A DNA stretch of 64,000 nucleotides from Profundibacterium mesophilum KAUST100406-0324. GTDB taxonomy: Bacteria; Pseudomonadota; Alphaproteobacteria; Rhodobacterales; Rhodobacteraceae. The DNA lies in NCBI RefSeq assembly GCF_009835145.1, contig NZ_APKE01000004.1, positions 1-64,000 on the forward strand, read 5' to 3'. Position numbers and translations under genes: made by a program. The notes below the pieces were generated by a model. The model was not told the DNA's origin, made no database searches, and was given only the letters and a program-made list of their open reading frames with translations. Positions 1 to 7,844 of the stretch are shown one piece after another (positions within the stretch are counted from its first letter, which is position 1; the number at the start of each line of letters is the position of its first letter).

Positions 1-308
1 GGGTGATGGCTTGCTCATGCGGACCGTCTAACCGCATGGATTCACAATGTGAATCCTCGACAATCAGAGTTCTGCAACAACGCCATTCCGCACTATACTT
101 CTTGGCAGTACGCGTGGCACTCCACGCGCAGGACAGGTGCGCCAGAAGGCCCTCATCACCATACGCCTGTGAGGGTCTTCATCGCGCGAGCAAGGGCGTT
201 CGCCCCGTCATTCCAAACGACACGCCCCCTGCACTTGGCACCCTTTTTCACGCGAACACCCCCCGCTGCCATCGCACCAGGGGGTGGGAAGCCGCATCGC
301 CGGGTTGC
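1..308. other. Intergenic region downstream of sdhB with palindrome and RNA hairpins
   Basis: I find no convincing gene here. A 19-bp palindrome sits at 38-56 and has its own entry. A TATACT at 94-99 could be a rightward -10, but its -35 is poor. Three hairpins follow: 111-128 (7-bp stem, CACT loop), 145-180 (11-bp stem with one G-U, extended by GCGC pairs at 139-142/184-187) and 194-205. A C-rich/G-rich stem near 265-290 could end sdhB transcription. A minus-strand ATG at 16-18 could start a gene that leaves the window, but only six codons are visible. A small RNA between 100 and 250 is possible but not shown. Confidence 0.35.
38..56. promoter_or_regulatory. Perfect 9+1+9 inverted repeat, candidate operator
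   Basis: The sequence GGATTCACAATGTGAATCC is a perfect inverted repeat with one central base. Such symmetry in an AT-richer intergenic stretch usually marks a dimeric regulator site. It lies about 20 bp upstream of a possible leftward ATG at 16-18 and about 50 bp upstream of a possible rightward -10 at 94-99, so the controlled gene is not clear. The cognate regulator is unknown. Confidence 0.45.
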
Positions 309-1088
309 TCAGACGGTGCGCTCGACCATCATCTGCTTGATCTCGGTGATTGCCTTGGCAGGGTTCAGCCCCTTCGGGCAGGTCCGCGCGCAGTTCATGA
401 TCGTGTGGCAGCGATAGAGCTTGAAGGGGTCTTCCAGGTCATCCAGCCGCTCGCCGGTGGCCTCGTCACGGCTGTCGACGATCCAGCGATGCGCCTGCAG
501 CAGCGCGGCCGGGCCGAGATAGCGATCGCCGTTCCACCAGTAGCTCGGGCAAGAGGTCGAGCAGCACGCGCACAGGATGCATTCGTAATCGCCATCCAGC
601 TTCTTTCGATCCTCGATCGACTGCTTCCATTCCTTTTGGGGCGTGTTGCTCTTGGTCTCGAGCCAAGGCTTCACGCTTGCATGCTGGGCATAGAAATGCG
701 TCAGGTCCGGGATCAGGTCCTTGACCACGGGCATGTGCGGCAGCGGATAGATCTTGATGTCGCCCTTCACCTCGTCATGGCCATAGATGCAGGCCAGCGT
801 GTTGATCCCGTCGATGTTCATCGCGCAGGAGCCGCAGATGCCCTCGCGGCAAGACCGGCGGAAGGTCAGAGTCGGGTCGATCTCCGTCTTGATCTTGACG
901 AGGGCGTCGAGGATCATCGGCCCGCAATCGTCCATATCGACGAAATAGGTATCGACGCGCGGGTTCTCTCCGTCATCGGGGTTCCAGCGGTAAATCTGGA
1001 ACTTGCGCAGGTTCGCAGCGCCCGACGGGCGCGGCCAGGTCTTGCCGGTTCTGATCCGGCTGTTCTTGGGCAAGGTCAGTTGGACCAT
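309..1088 (-). CDS. sdhB: Succinate dehydrogenase iron-sulfur subunit SdhB
   Basis: This is the electron-transfer subunit of complex II. It passes electrons from the SdhA flavin to quinone at the inner membrane. The 259-residue protein has the expected three cluster motifs: C80, C85, C88 and C100 for [2Fe-2S]; C170, C173, C176 and C237 for [4Fe-4S]; and C180, C227 and C233 for [3Fe-4S]. Length is normal for the family. It is the last gene of the leftward sdh operon, 9 bp after a small secreted-protein gene, and separated from sdhA by three small genes, so it is probably co-transcribed and translated with them. Confidence 0.98.
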   Translation of the reverse strand: MVQLTLPKNSRIRTGKTWPRPSGAANLRKFQIYRWNPDDGENPRVDTYFVDMDDCGPMILDALVKIKTEIDPTLTFRRSCREGICGSCAMNIDGINTLACIYGHDEVKGDIKIYPLPHMPVVKDLIPDLTHFYAQHASVKPWLETKSNTPQKEWKQSIEDRKKLDGDYECILCACCSTSCPSYWWNGDRYLGPAALLQAHRWIVDSRDEATGERLDDLEDPFKLYRCHTIMNCARTCPKGLNPAKAITEIKQMMVERTV

Positions 1089-1097
1089 GTCGCTCTC

Positions 1098-1445
1098 CTA
1101 TCTCAAAAACGCGTTCAGCCCGTCGGTGGCCAGACAATTGATCGTTTCGGGCCGCGCGGCAATCGTCAGGACGATCTGCTGCGTCGCGGCCGTGGGACCG
1201 GTGATCGAGTCGGCACCAAGGGCGAGCAACTCGTCCGAGGAGGCGTTGTCGATCAGGCAGTCGATCCCCGGCTCGAGCGGCACACCGGGGAACCGTTCGG
1301 CGATGATGGGACGGATGGCATTGCGTGCCGCCGCGCGGGTCAGATCGTCCCGCGCCACCGGCGTGCAGGCAGCTGCGAGTGCGCCCCCCGTGAGCGCGGC
1401 GACCGGCAGCATGCGGCCGGCAAATCCAGACAGAGCACGGATCAT
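1098..1445 (-). CDS. Small secreted protein in the sdh operon
   Basis: A 115-residue protein of unknown function. The N-terminus is hydrophobic (residues 9-26) and ends in AAAC, which could be a weak lipobox or an ordinary signal-peptide end. The mature part is alanine- and isoleucine-rich, with two further cysteines (in IDCLID and INCLA) that could form a disulfide. Its ATG overlaps the stop of the upstream methyltransferase by four bases (ATGA), which implies translational coupling. sdhB begins 9 bp downstream. The position suggests a role linked to the envelope or to complex II expression, but nothing in the sequence shows this. Confidence 0.75.
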   Translation of the reverse strand: MIRALSGFAGRMLPVAALTGGALAAACTPVARDDLTRAAARNAIRPIIAERFPGVPLEPGIDCLIDNASSDELLALGADSITGPTAATQQIVLTIAARPETINCLATDGLNAFLR

Positions 1446-2137
1446 CGCGAAACCCTCTCATAGCGCCGGAAGAAGGCGAGCGACGTGTCCTGCGCCCTTT
1501 CCTCGGCATTCCACATGTAAGGTTGCGGGATCGTCTCCACCAGTTCCCAGCCCGGCATTTCGGAGGCGATCCAGTCGGAATAGGCACGGTGGCGCACATG
1601 GGCCGCCGTCTCGCCGCGCGACGAGGCGTGATCGGAGGAATAGATCAGAACCTGCGAGCGTGCCGCGTCGAAAAGGCGGCGCATGTAATCCTCGAACACC
1701 GCATCTTCGACGAGATGGTAGATCACGTCGAGCGACATGGCCCCGTCGAAGCCGCGCGACTTCGGCATGAAATCCCGCGCCGTCTCGAAGCGCCATCCGG
1801 AGCGGTCAGCGAAACGCGCCCGGCACCGCGCGACCATTTCCTCGGCGATGTCGACACCGCAATAGTTCGGCACGGCGTAGAGCTCCGCGTTCGCCCCGTC
1901 CCCGGAACCGAGCTCGAGCAGGCTGGCAAGCCCATGCCGGTGGACCATCAGGTTGACCACATGCGCCTTGAAGACGGCGAGACGGCCATAGGAGCCGCCG
2001 CCGGAAGTTCCGCCCTTGGCGTAGCGATCCCGCCAGTAGGCGCCCGAATCGATCCCGTCGCCGCGCGCCGCGTCACGCGCCGGCCCCGTGCCCGCGGTGA
2101 CGTTCGTGCTCGCGGTGATGTTCGTCCCCGCGCTCAT
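1442..2137 (-). CDS. Class I SAM-dependent methyltransferase in the sdh operon
   Basis: A 231-residue Rossmann-fold methyltransferase. Motif I is LLELGSGDGAN, followed by the acidic strand GVDIAEEM and the motif FDGAMSLDVIYHL, a usual arrangement for small-molecule or protein methyltransferases. The substrate cannot be told from sequence. I take the ATG at 2135-2137 as the start because it overlaps the stop of the upstream lipoprotein gene as ATGA. A longer in-frame extension to 2386 would lie over that gene and looks non-coding. The stop overlaps the next gene in the same way. Its place between sdhA and sdhB is odd for an enzyme with no obvious TCA role. Confidence 0.85.
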   Translation of the reverse strand: MSAGTNITASTNVTAGTGPARDAARGDGIDSGAYWRDRYAKGGTSGGGSYGRLAVFKAHVVNLMVHRHGLASLLELGSGDGANAELYAVPNYCGVDIAEEMVARCRARFADRSGWRFETARDFMPKSRGFDGAMSLDVIYHLVEDAVFEDYMRRLFDAARSQVLIYSSDHASSRGETAAHVRHRAYSDWIASEMPGWELVETIPQPYMWNAEERAQDTSLAFFRRYERVSR

Positions 2138-2442
2138 CGCGCACCCGTTGCGGGCCGCACGGCATATGCGAGCGGCAGGCCGGTCTTGCGCGTGTAACAA
2201 TCGGCGAAGACCCGGTCGGGGTCGCGTCCGGCGAGGTAATCGCTCGACACGCCAATGGATACGCGGCTGTTGAGCCCGCCACTTCCCACGCCGAGAGCGA
2301 CGCCCCCTGTCGGGCCCGCCGCGGCATGGGCGCGCTGCTCGCATTGATAGCGGGCCAGCTGGGGCGTCATGGGTCGCGGCTGACACGCCGCCAGAAACAG
2401 CATCGCCGCCCCGCCGGCCATGATGCCGATCCGCCCCGCCAT
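2134..2442 (-). CDS. Small lipoprotein in the sdh operon
   Basis: A 102-residue predicted lipoprotein. The N-terminal hydrophobic segment ends in the lipobox LAAC (Cys at about residue 20), so the mature protein should be membrane anchored. The mature part has a glycine- and serine-rich middle and two later cysteines, in YQCEQ and ADCYT. It begins one base after the sdhA stop and overlaps the methyltransferase start by ATGA, so it should be expressed with sdhA. Function unknown. Confidence 0.8.
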   Translation of the reverse strand: MAGRIGIMAGGAAMLFLAACQPRPMTPQLARYQCEQRAHAAAGPTGGVALGVGSGGLNSRVSIGVSSDYLAGRDPDRVFADCYTRKTGLPLAYAVRPATGAR

Positions 2443-2443
2443 G

Positions 2444-4249
2444 TCAGTAGACCCGCTTCTTCGGTGCGATCTTCTTCATGTCGATCCCGCCTTCGGCCTC
2501 GCCGCTCAGCGGATCGAGATGGACCGGACGGTAGTCGAGCCGAACTTCCGCGCCGTCGACATAGGCAAGGCTGTGCTTGCGCCACTCGTCGTCATTGCGG
2601 TCGGGGTAATCCTCGTGGGCATGGGCGCCGCGGCTTTCCTTGCGCGCCTCGGCGCCCGCCACGGTGGCGAGGGCGTTGGGCATCAGGTTGGTCAGCTCGA
2701 GCGTTTCCATCAGATCAGAGTTCCAGACCATCGAGCGGTCCGTGACATGCAGATCGCCCAGCTTGGCGGAGATCCGGCCCATCTTCTCGAGGCCCTCGGC
2801 GAGGGTCTTGTCGGTGCGGAAGACCGCCGCATCCTGCTGCATCGTCCTTTGCATCTCGAGACGCAACTCGGCCGTCGGCGTGCCGCCCTTGGCATGGCGC
2901 AGGCCGTCGAAGCGGTCGATCGCCTTCTCGACGCTGGCGGCGTTGAGCTGCGGGTTGGACGCGGCCGGATCGACGACCTTGCCCGCGCGGATCGCGGCCG
3001 CACGGCCGAAGACCACGAGGTCGATCAGCGAGTTGGAGCCGAGCCGGTTGGCACCATGAACACTGGCGCAGCCCGCCTCGCCCACGGCCATGAGGCCCGG
3101 CACCGTGCGGTCGGGATTGTCCGAGGTCGGGTCGAGCACCTCGCCCCAGTAATTCGTCGGAATGCCGCCCATGTTGTAATGGACCGTCGGCAGGACCGGG
3201 ATCGGCTCCTTGGTCAGGTCGACCCCGGCGAAGATGCGTGCCGATTCGGAGATGCCGGGCAGCCTTTCGGCCAGGGTTTCGGGGGGCAGGTGATTGAGGT
3301 TCAGGTGGATATGATCGCCGTTGGCCCCGACGCCGCGGCCTTCGCGGATCTCCATGGTCATGCAGCGCGAGACGACATCGCGGCTGGCCAGGTCCTTGTA
3401 GGTCGGCGCGTAGCGCTCCATGAAGCGCTCGCCCTCGGAGTTGGTCAGGTAGCCGCCCTCGCCGCGCGCGCCTTCGGTGATGAGGCAGCCGGAGCCGTAG
3501 ATGCCGGTGGGGTGGAACTGCACGAATTCCATGTCCTGGAGCGGCAGGCCCTGGCGCGCGACCATTCCGCCGCCATCGCCGGTGCAGGTATGGGCGGAAG
3601 TGGCCGAGAAATAGGCGCGCCCGTAGCCGCCGGTGGCCAGCACGACCATCTTGGCGTTGAAGACATGCAGCGTGCCGTCATCGAGCTTCCACGCCACGAC
3701 GCCCTGGCACTGCCCCTCCTCGGACATGATCAGGTCGATCGCGAAATACTCGATGTAGAACTCGGCCTTCTGCTTGACCGACTGGCCGTAGAGCGTGTGA
3801 AGGATCGCGTGGCCGGTGCGGTCGGCAGCGGCGCAGGTCCGCTGCACCGGGGGGCCCTCGCCGAACTCGGTCGTGTGGCCGCCGAAGGGACGCTGGTAGA
3901 TCTCACCCTTCTCCGTGCGGCTGAACGGCACACCGTAATGTTCCAGCTCGTAGACCGCCTTGGGCGCCTCGCGCGCGAGGTATTCCATCGCGTCGGTGTC
4001 GCCGAGCCAGTCGGAGCCCTTGACGGTGTCATACATGTGCCACTGCCAGTGGTCGGGGCCCATGTTGCCCAGCGATGCCGCGATGCCGCCCTGGGCGGCG
4101 ACGGTATGGCTTCGGGTGGGGAAGACCTTGGTCACGCAGGCGGTGCGCAGACCCTGTTCGGCCAGCCCCAGCGTGGCGCGCAGGCCGGAGCCCCCGGCAC
4201 CCACGACGATCGCGTCATAGGTATGCGTCTCGAATTCGTAAGCGGCCAT
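2444..4249 (-). CDS. sdhA: Succinate dehydrogenase flavoprotein subunit SdhA
   Basis: The catalytic subunit of complex II oxidises succinate to fumarate with covalently bound FAD. The 601-residue protein has the FAD dinucleotide loop GAGGSG at 17-22, the FAD-linking His48 in [10 protein letters not shown], and the active-site segment [10 protein letters not shown] with its catalytic arginine. Length matches the family. It follows sdhD by 18 bp in the sdhCDAB order on the minus strand. Three small genes come between it and its partner sdhB. Confidence 0.99.
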   Translation of the reverse strand: MAAYEFETHTYDAIVVGAGGSGLRATLGLAEQGLRTACVTKVFPTRSHTVAAQGGIAASLGNMGPDHWQWHMYDTVKGSDWLGDTDAMEYLAREAPKAVYELEHYGVPFSRTEKGEIYQRPFGGHTTEFGEGPPVQRTCAAADRTGHAILHTLYGQSVKQKAEFYIEYFAIDLIMSEEGQCQGVVAWKLDDGTLHVFNAKMVVLATGGYGRAYFSATSAHTCTGDGGGMVARQGLPLQDMEFVQFHPTGIYGSGCLITEGARGEGGYLTNSEGERFMERYAPTYKDLASRDVVSRCMTMEIREGRGVGANGDHIHLNLNHLPPETLAERLPGISESARIFAGVDLTKEPIPVLPTVHYNMGGIPTNYWGEVLDPTSDNPDRTVPGLMAVGEAGCASVHGANRLGSNSLIDLVVFGRAAAIRAGKVVDPAASNPQLNAASVEKAIDRFDGLRHAKGGTPTAELRLEMQRTMQQDAAVFRTDKTLAEGLEKMGRISAKLGDLHVTDRSMVWNSDLMETLELTNLMPNALATVAGAEARKESRGAHAHEDYPDRNDDEWRKHSLAYVDGAEVRLDYRPVHLDPLSGEAEGGIDMKKIAPKKRVY

Positions 4250-4267
4250 ACGCTTGGCTCCTGTCGT

Positions 4268-4639
4268 TTAAAACGCGATCCGCGCGAGCGCATAGAGCCC
4301 TGCCGCGGCGGCGCCGTAGGAAATGAAGACCGTCAGGACGATCATGATCTGCCGTGCATGGCCATGGACATAGTCCTCCAGGAGCACCCTCACACCGTCC
4401 TTGAAATGCAGCCAGCCCACCGCGAGCGTCAGCGCGGCGACCAGTGCGGGAAAGGGATGCGAGTAATAGGCGAGAACCTCGATATGGCCCTGACCCAGCG
4501 CCCGTCCGAAGGTGAAGACGAAGAGCGGCACGAGGATCAGCAGCGCCAGCGAGCTGACGGTGACGCGCCAGAAATGGGTGGTGCCGGTGCGCGCGGCGCC
4601 GAGACCGTCGACCTGCTTGCGGGATGTCAGGTAACGCAT
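4268..4639 (-). CDS. sdhD: Succinate dehydrogenase membrane anchor SdhD
   Basis: A 123-residue protein with three hydrophobic segments (about 29-46, 62-78 and 97-119). It is one of two membrane subunits that hold the quinone site and heme b of complex II. The segment WLHFKDGVRVLLEDYVH (76-92) carries the histidine and aspartate/tyrosine residues expected near heme and quinone. It starts 10 bp after sdhC ends and precedes sdhA by 18 bp. Confidence 0.95.
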   Translation of the reverse strand: MRYLTSRKQVDGLGAARTGTTHFWRVTVSSLALLILVPLFVFTFGRALGQGHIEVLAYYSHPFPALVAALTLAVGWLHFKDGVRVLLEDYVHGHARQIMIVLTVFISYGAAAAGLYALARIAF

Positions 4640-4649
4640 CGCGTGCTCC

Positions 4650-5033
4650 TCAGATGATGATGACGGTAAGAAGTGTCAGCAGGACCGAGCCGCCGATCAC
4701 GCCCCATCCCAGCATCTCGACCGTCTTCAGGTCGAAGCCGGCGCCGGTATGCCAGTAGAGATGCCGCAGCCCGGCGAGCGTGTGATACCACAGCGCCCAG
4801 AGAGACAGGAACATGACCAGGTCGCCGAACCAGGACGTGATGACCGCATCGGCCGTCGCGAACGCGTCGGGCGAGGTGGCCGCCGCGAGGAACCACCAGG
4901 TCACGAGAAGTGCCCCCACGAGCAGCGCATTGCCGGTAATCCGCGTCAGGATCGAGGTGATCGAATTGAGTTGCGGTCGATAGATTGTCAGATGCGGCGA
5001 AAGAGGACGGTTGCCCCGGTTCACATCAGCCAT
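4650..5033 (-). CDS. sdhC: Succinate dehydrogenase cytochrome b556 subunit SdhC
   Basis: A 127-residue membrane anchor and first gene of sdhCDAB. The N-terminal SPHLTIYRP motif and the SITSILTRITG segment (Ser27 and Arg31 near the quinone site) are family hallmarks. The likely heme ligand is His84 in WYHTLAGLRHL. Three membrane segments are visible. About 165 bp of upstream DNA holds a plausible promoter and a pair of GTGATCAC palindromes, listed separately. Confidence 0.97.
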   Translation of the reverse strand: MADVNRGNRPLSPHLTIYRPQLNSITSILTRITGNALLVGALLVTWWFLAAATSPDAFATADAVITSWFGDLVMFLSLWALWYHTLAGLRHLYWHTGAGFDLKTVEMLGWGVIGGSVLLTLLTVIII

Positions 5034-5078
5034 GCGAAATCCCTTCGTTTCCTGCCGCGACGCGGCGACGCTCCGAAT

Positions 5079-5106
5079 GTGATAGCCTTTTTTGGGCGCA
5101 TGTCAC
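5079..5106 (-). promoter_or_regulatory. Candidate sigma-70 promoter of sdhCDAB
   Basis: On the minus strand GTGACA (5101-5106) and TATCAC (5079-5084) are separated by 16 bp, each matching four of six consensus positions. The predicted start near 5072 would give a leader of about 40 bases to sdhC. The two GTGATCAC palindromes would then sit roughly 95 and 118 bp upstream of the start. Confidence 0.4.
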
Positions 5107-5163
5107 GGGGGGCGTGGTCAGAAACCCGGCATCGACGCGGGTTTCCGCGCCTGCCATACCATC

Positions 5164-5196
5164 TTGTGATCACGCCAATACAGACAGTGATCACAT
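5164..5196. promoter_or_regulatory. Paired GTGATCAC palindromes upstream of sdhC
   Basis: Two copies of the 8-bp palindrome GTGATCAC lie at 5166-5173 and 5187-5194, centres 21 bp apart, close to two helical turns. The flanks extend towards TTGTGATCAC and TGTGATCACTG on the two strands. A matching pair lies before sucC. The form GT-N4-AC fits the general GntR-family operator pattern. An activator-like position upstream of the promoter is inferred. Confidence 0.6.
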
Positions 5197-5197
5197 G

Positions 5198-5959
5198 TTA
5201 GCGCGACATGGCCGTCTCATACAGATAGGTGACATACTCGACGCAGACGATGATCTCGCGCTGCTCGGGAAGCCAGTGGATATTGGCCTCGTAGCACCGA
5301 TCGACGATCACGCCAAACGGTCTGGGGAGCCGCATGATCGTGTTGAGCGCCTGTATCTCGAAGGCCAGTACGTCGCGCTGCGCCCCGGGCAGTTCGGCCC
5401 TGCTCTCGATGACCAGTGGATGGCCGCGCCCTGCCAGGTGGAGATCCTCCATGCGGCTCAGAACCGGACTCCATTCGGCGATGGCGGCCGTGAATTCGTC
5501 GGGACATCCCGGAAGGCGCGAGGCGAAGAGGCCGAGCGAGAGGACCAGATCGCTCCGCTCGACGAGGTTTCCGCCGGCGAAGAGGCACAGAAGATCGTAG
5601 TAGCGCTCGAGCCCCGTTCCATGTGCGTGCCAGTAGGGGCTGGGACGCACCGCCTGCTGGCGGGCCTCGTAGCGCTCGGAAAAGCCGAAGGCGGTATCGA
5701 GGGCCATGTCCGCCGCCGCCCGCTCTTCGTAGAACCTGTCCACGAGCAGCACCGACAGCTCGGCCGCCCGCCGCTCGACCTCGAAGCCCGGCGCCAGTTC
5801 CATCGTGTCGATCAGCGCATGGCCGAGACCATGGTAGAGCGCGGCGAGCAGGTTCGAGGAGACATAGGCGTCGCGCGATTCGCTTCCCTGTGCGTGAAAC
5901 GTGCCGAAAGGAAGCAATGTCAGCACCGCGAGGATGCATAGGGAAAGTCTTGGCATCAT
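5198..5959 (-). CDS. Secreted DUF4344-like protein, degenerate metallopeptidase motif
   Basis: A 253-residue protein with a signal peptide (about 1-24). It carries pieces I recognise from the DUF4344 putative metallopeptidases: YHGLGHALID at about 42-51, WHAHGTGLERYYDLLCL, and a cysteine-bounded module RCYEANIHWLPEQREIIVC near the C-terminus. In the family as I know it the zinc motif is HELGH; here the catalytic Glu is Gly, so peptidase activity is doubtful. The usual order also places the cysteine module before the zinc motif, whereas here it follows. The gene stands alone between mch and sdhC on the minus strand. The start is one of two adjacent ATGs and no clear ribosome site is visible. 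Confidence 0.75.
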   Translation of the reverse strand: MMPRLSLCILAVLTLLPFGTFHAQGSESRDAYVSSNLLAALYHGLGHALIDTMELAPGFEVERRAAELSVLLVDRFYEERAAADMALDTAFGFSERYEARQQAVRPSPYWHAHGTGLERYYDLLCLFAGGNLVERSDLVLSLGLFASRLPGCPDEFTAAIAEWSPVLSRMEDLHLAGRGHPLVIESRAELPGAQRDVLAFEIQALNTIMRLPRPFGVIVDRCYEANIHWLPEQREIIVCVEYVTYLYETAMSR

Positions 5960-6033
5960 GACGCCAGTTCGACAGGTTGACCGCTCGCGTCAATCCTCCC
6001 CCGGCAGGTAGATTTTCGTGACCCTACGGCATG

Positions 6034-7074
6034 TCACACCGGCATCAGCGCCCAGATGTCGAGATCGAGCAGGACATGCGGCAGGTAGCGCCCGTCCGGG
6101 CCCTTCAGACCATAGCCCTCGTCGCGCGCCTCCGTGACCTTCACCGCCGCGAGCCGCACCCGGATCGCCCCCACGCCCGGCGCATTCGTCTGCCCCGTCT
6201 CGAGCACCTCCGAGAAGGCCCTCACGGTATCGCCGGCAAAGCACGGGTTGGCATGGGCACCGCCGTTCAGCCCCACGATCATCTGCGCGTTCGCCAGCCC
6301 GTTGAAGGACAGGGCGCGGGCGAGACTGATGACATGCCCGCCATAGATCAGCCGCCGGCCGTCCTCGCGCTGCGTCGCGTCGAAATGAACCTTGGCGGTG
6401 TTCTGCCACAGGCGGGTGGCCAGCATGTGCTCGGCCTCCTCGATGGTGACCGCGTCGACATGGTCGATCACTTCGCCCACCGCGTAATCGCCGAGGCGGT
6501 GGCGCTCGCCGGCAAGGACATCGTCGTACCGGCTGAAGTCGAGCCCCTCCGGCGGGACCAGATCGCCGATCCGCAGGGCGGGCGCGAGATCGGGGATCAC
6601 CGTTTGGGGCGCGGGGCCCTCCGACCGGCGCCGCACCATGACCCAGCGCACGTAGCTCAGCACATCGGTGCCGTGCTGGTTGCTGCCGGTCGTGCGGACC
6701 CAGACAACGCCGGAGCGGCCGTTGGAATTTTGCTTGAGGCCGATCACCTCCGAGCGCGCGCGCAGCGTGTCGCCGGGCCAGACCGGCGCCAGCCAGCGCC
6801 CCTCGGCATAGCCCAGGTTGGCCACCGCGTTGAGGGAGATATCCGGCACCGTCTTGCCGAAGACCGTGTGGAAGGCGATCAGATCGTCGAGCGGCGCCGA
6901 GCGCAATCCGCAACTTGCCGCGAACATGTCCGACGAGTAGAGCGCCCCGCGCGCGGGGTAGAGCGCGTGGTAGAGCGCCCGCTCGCCCCCCGAAAGGGTG
7001 CGCGGCACCGCATGCTCGATCACCTCGCCGAGCCTGTAATCCTCGAAGAAGCGTCCGGGGTCTGTCTTGCTCAT
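6034..7074 (-). CDS. mch: Mesaconyl-CoA hydratase (beta-methylmalyl-CoA dehydratase), MaoC family
   Basis: A 346-residue protein with two hot-dog halves that I assign to Mch, which interconverts mesaconyl-CoA and beta-methylmalyl-CoA in the ethylmalonyl-CoA pathway for acetate and C2 assimilation. Support comes from the opening FFEDYRLGEVIEHAVPRTL, the YGGHVISLARALSFNGL segment, and the location: in Rhodobacter sphaeroides mch lies beside sdh and mcl2 in this order. The start ATG directly abuts the stop of the DUF1737 gene, so it is the last gene of the mcl2-nnrU-DUF1737-mch operon. Other MaoC dehydratases are the alternative, made unlikely by length and context. Confidence 0.9.
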   Translation of the reverse strand: MSKTDPGRFFEDYRLGEVIEHAVPRTLSGGERALYHALYPARGALYSSDMFAASCGLRSAPLDDLIAFHTVFGKTVPDISLNAVANLGYAEGRWLAPVWPGDTLRARSEVIGLKQNSNGRSGVVWVRTTGSNQHGTDVLSYVRWVMVRRRSEGPAPQTVIPDLAPALRIGDLVPPEGLDFSRYDDVLAGERHRLGDYAVGEVIDHVDAVTIEEAEHMLATRLWQNTAKVHFDATQREDGRRLIYGGHVISLARALSFNGLANAQMIVGLNGGAHANPCFAGDTVRAFSEVLETGQTNAPGVGAIRVRLAAVKVTEARDEGYGLKGPDGRYLPHVLLDLDIWALMPV

Positions 7075-7281
7075 CTATTGCGCTCCCAGCTTCATCTCGG
7101 GATCGTATTCGGCCTCGACGCGCTTGGTGACGGCCTGTGCGCAGCGCATCACGCCATTGGTGCCGTCATAGGCGTAGCTGGGGCTTCCGTGAAGCTCCCA
7201 ACCCTGTGCCAGCGCGGCGCTGACCTTGTGGCAGAAGGCCGAGCTGTCATCGCCCGTCAGCACCCTGTAGAGCACGCTCAT
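7075..7281 (-). CDS. DUF1737 domain protein
   Basis: A 68-residue protein with the DUF1737 pattern: YRVLTG near the N-terminus, then GWELHGSPSY in the middle. Function is unknown. I use the ATG at 7279-7281, which overlaps the nnrU stop as ATGA. An upstream in-frame extension of seven codons lies inside nnrU. The stop abuts the mch start. Confidence 0.85.
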   Translation of the reverse strand: MSVLYRVLTGDDSSAFCHKVSAALAQGWELHGSPSYAYDGTNGVMRCAQAVTKRVEAEYDPEMKLGAQ

Positions 7282-7844
7282 CCCTGACCTCCCAGCGGCC
7301 ATGGGCCGACCAGCCCGTGAATGCCCACGATGACGATGAAGACGACGAGCGAGATGACCGCGAGGCGGATGTCGCCCTTCGCCGTGCCCTTGTCATAAGG
7401 CACGTAGGAATGGACCTTGCCGTTGATCAGCGGCATTTCGGCAAGCGCCCATGCGAGGATGCCGCCAAAAAGCACGATCGACGCCAGATCGCCATTGGCC
7501 AGGAGATGGGCGACACCCCACAGCGCCGTGCCCCAAAGCATCGGGTGGCGCATCTTGGCGCGAAGCCGACTTTTCGAGTTGCCCAGCCCGAAAAGAACGA
7601 CCGCGATGACCATCAGCAGGTTGTTCAGGTGGCGCCCCCAGACGGGCAGGTCGTAGACGGCGACATAGGGCGCGATCTTGTAGCCGATGACCATGAGGAC
7701 GATCGACAGGACGAGCAGCAGCGCGATCGCCCCCTTTGCCTTCTTGCCCATTCTCGCATCCATCGCGGCGCGCGCGTCCGGCGCCAGCCGCTTGAACATA
7801 TGTGTGGCGATCCAGAGCAGGAGGCCGATGATGAGCACAGTCAT
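7278..7844 (-). CDS. NnrU family membrane protein
   Basis: A 188-residue integral membrane protein with about five hydrophobic segments, of the NnrU family. NnrU was named from denitrification clusters in Rhodobacter, but its function is not settled and homologues occur without denitrification genes. It overlaps mcl2 upstream and the DUF1737 gene downstream through ATGA junctions, which suggests tight coupling with the CoA-ester enzymes. No nitrogen oxide genes are in the window. Confidence 0.85.
   Translation of the reverse strand: MTVLIIGLLLWIATHMFKRLAPDARAAMDARMGKKAKGAIALLLVLSIVLMVIGYKIAPYVAVYDLPVWGRHLNNLLMVIAVVLFGLGNSKSRLRAKMRHPMLWGTALWGVAHLLANGDLASIVLFGGILAWALAEMPLINGKVHSYVPYDKGTAKGDIRLAVISLVVFIVIVGIHGLVGPWPLGGQG

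Noticed and set aside
100-250. 6S RNA, SRP RNA or tmRNA in the sdhB-distal intergenic region
   Set aside because: Hairpins are present, but no signature of these RNAs that I know is visible; left as an unnamed possibility.
1-1463. A 486-codon plus-strand frame opposite sdhB
   Set aside because: It is antisense to sdhB with Arg/Gly/Asp-rich, unstructured translation.
2420-4657. A 745-codon open frame on the plus strand opposite sdhA
   Set aside because: It is antisense to a certain gene and arises from GC-rich codon bias; the translation is low-complexity with no recognisable domain.
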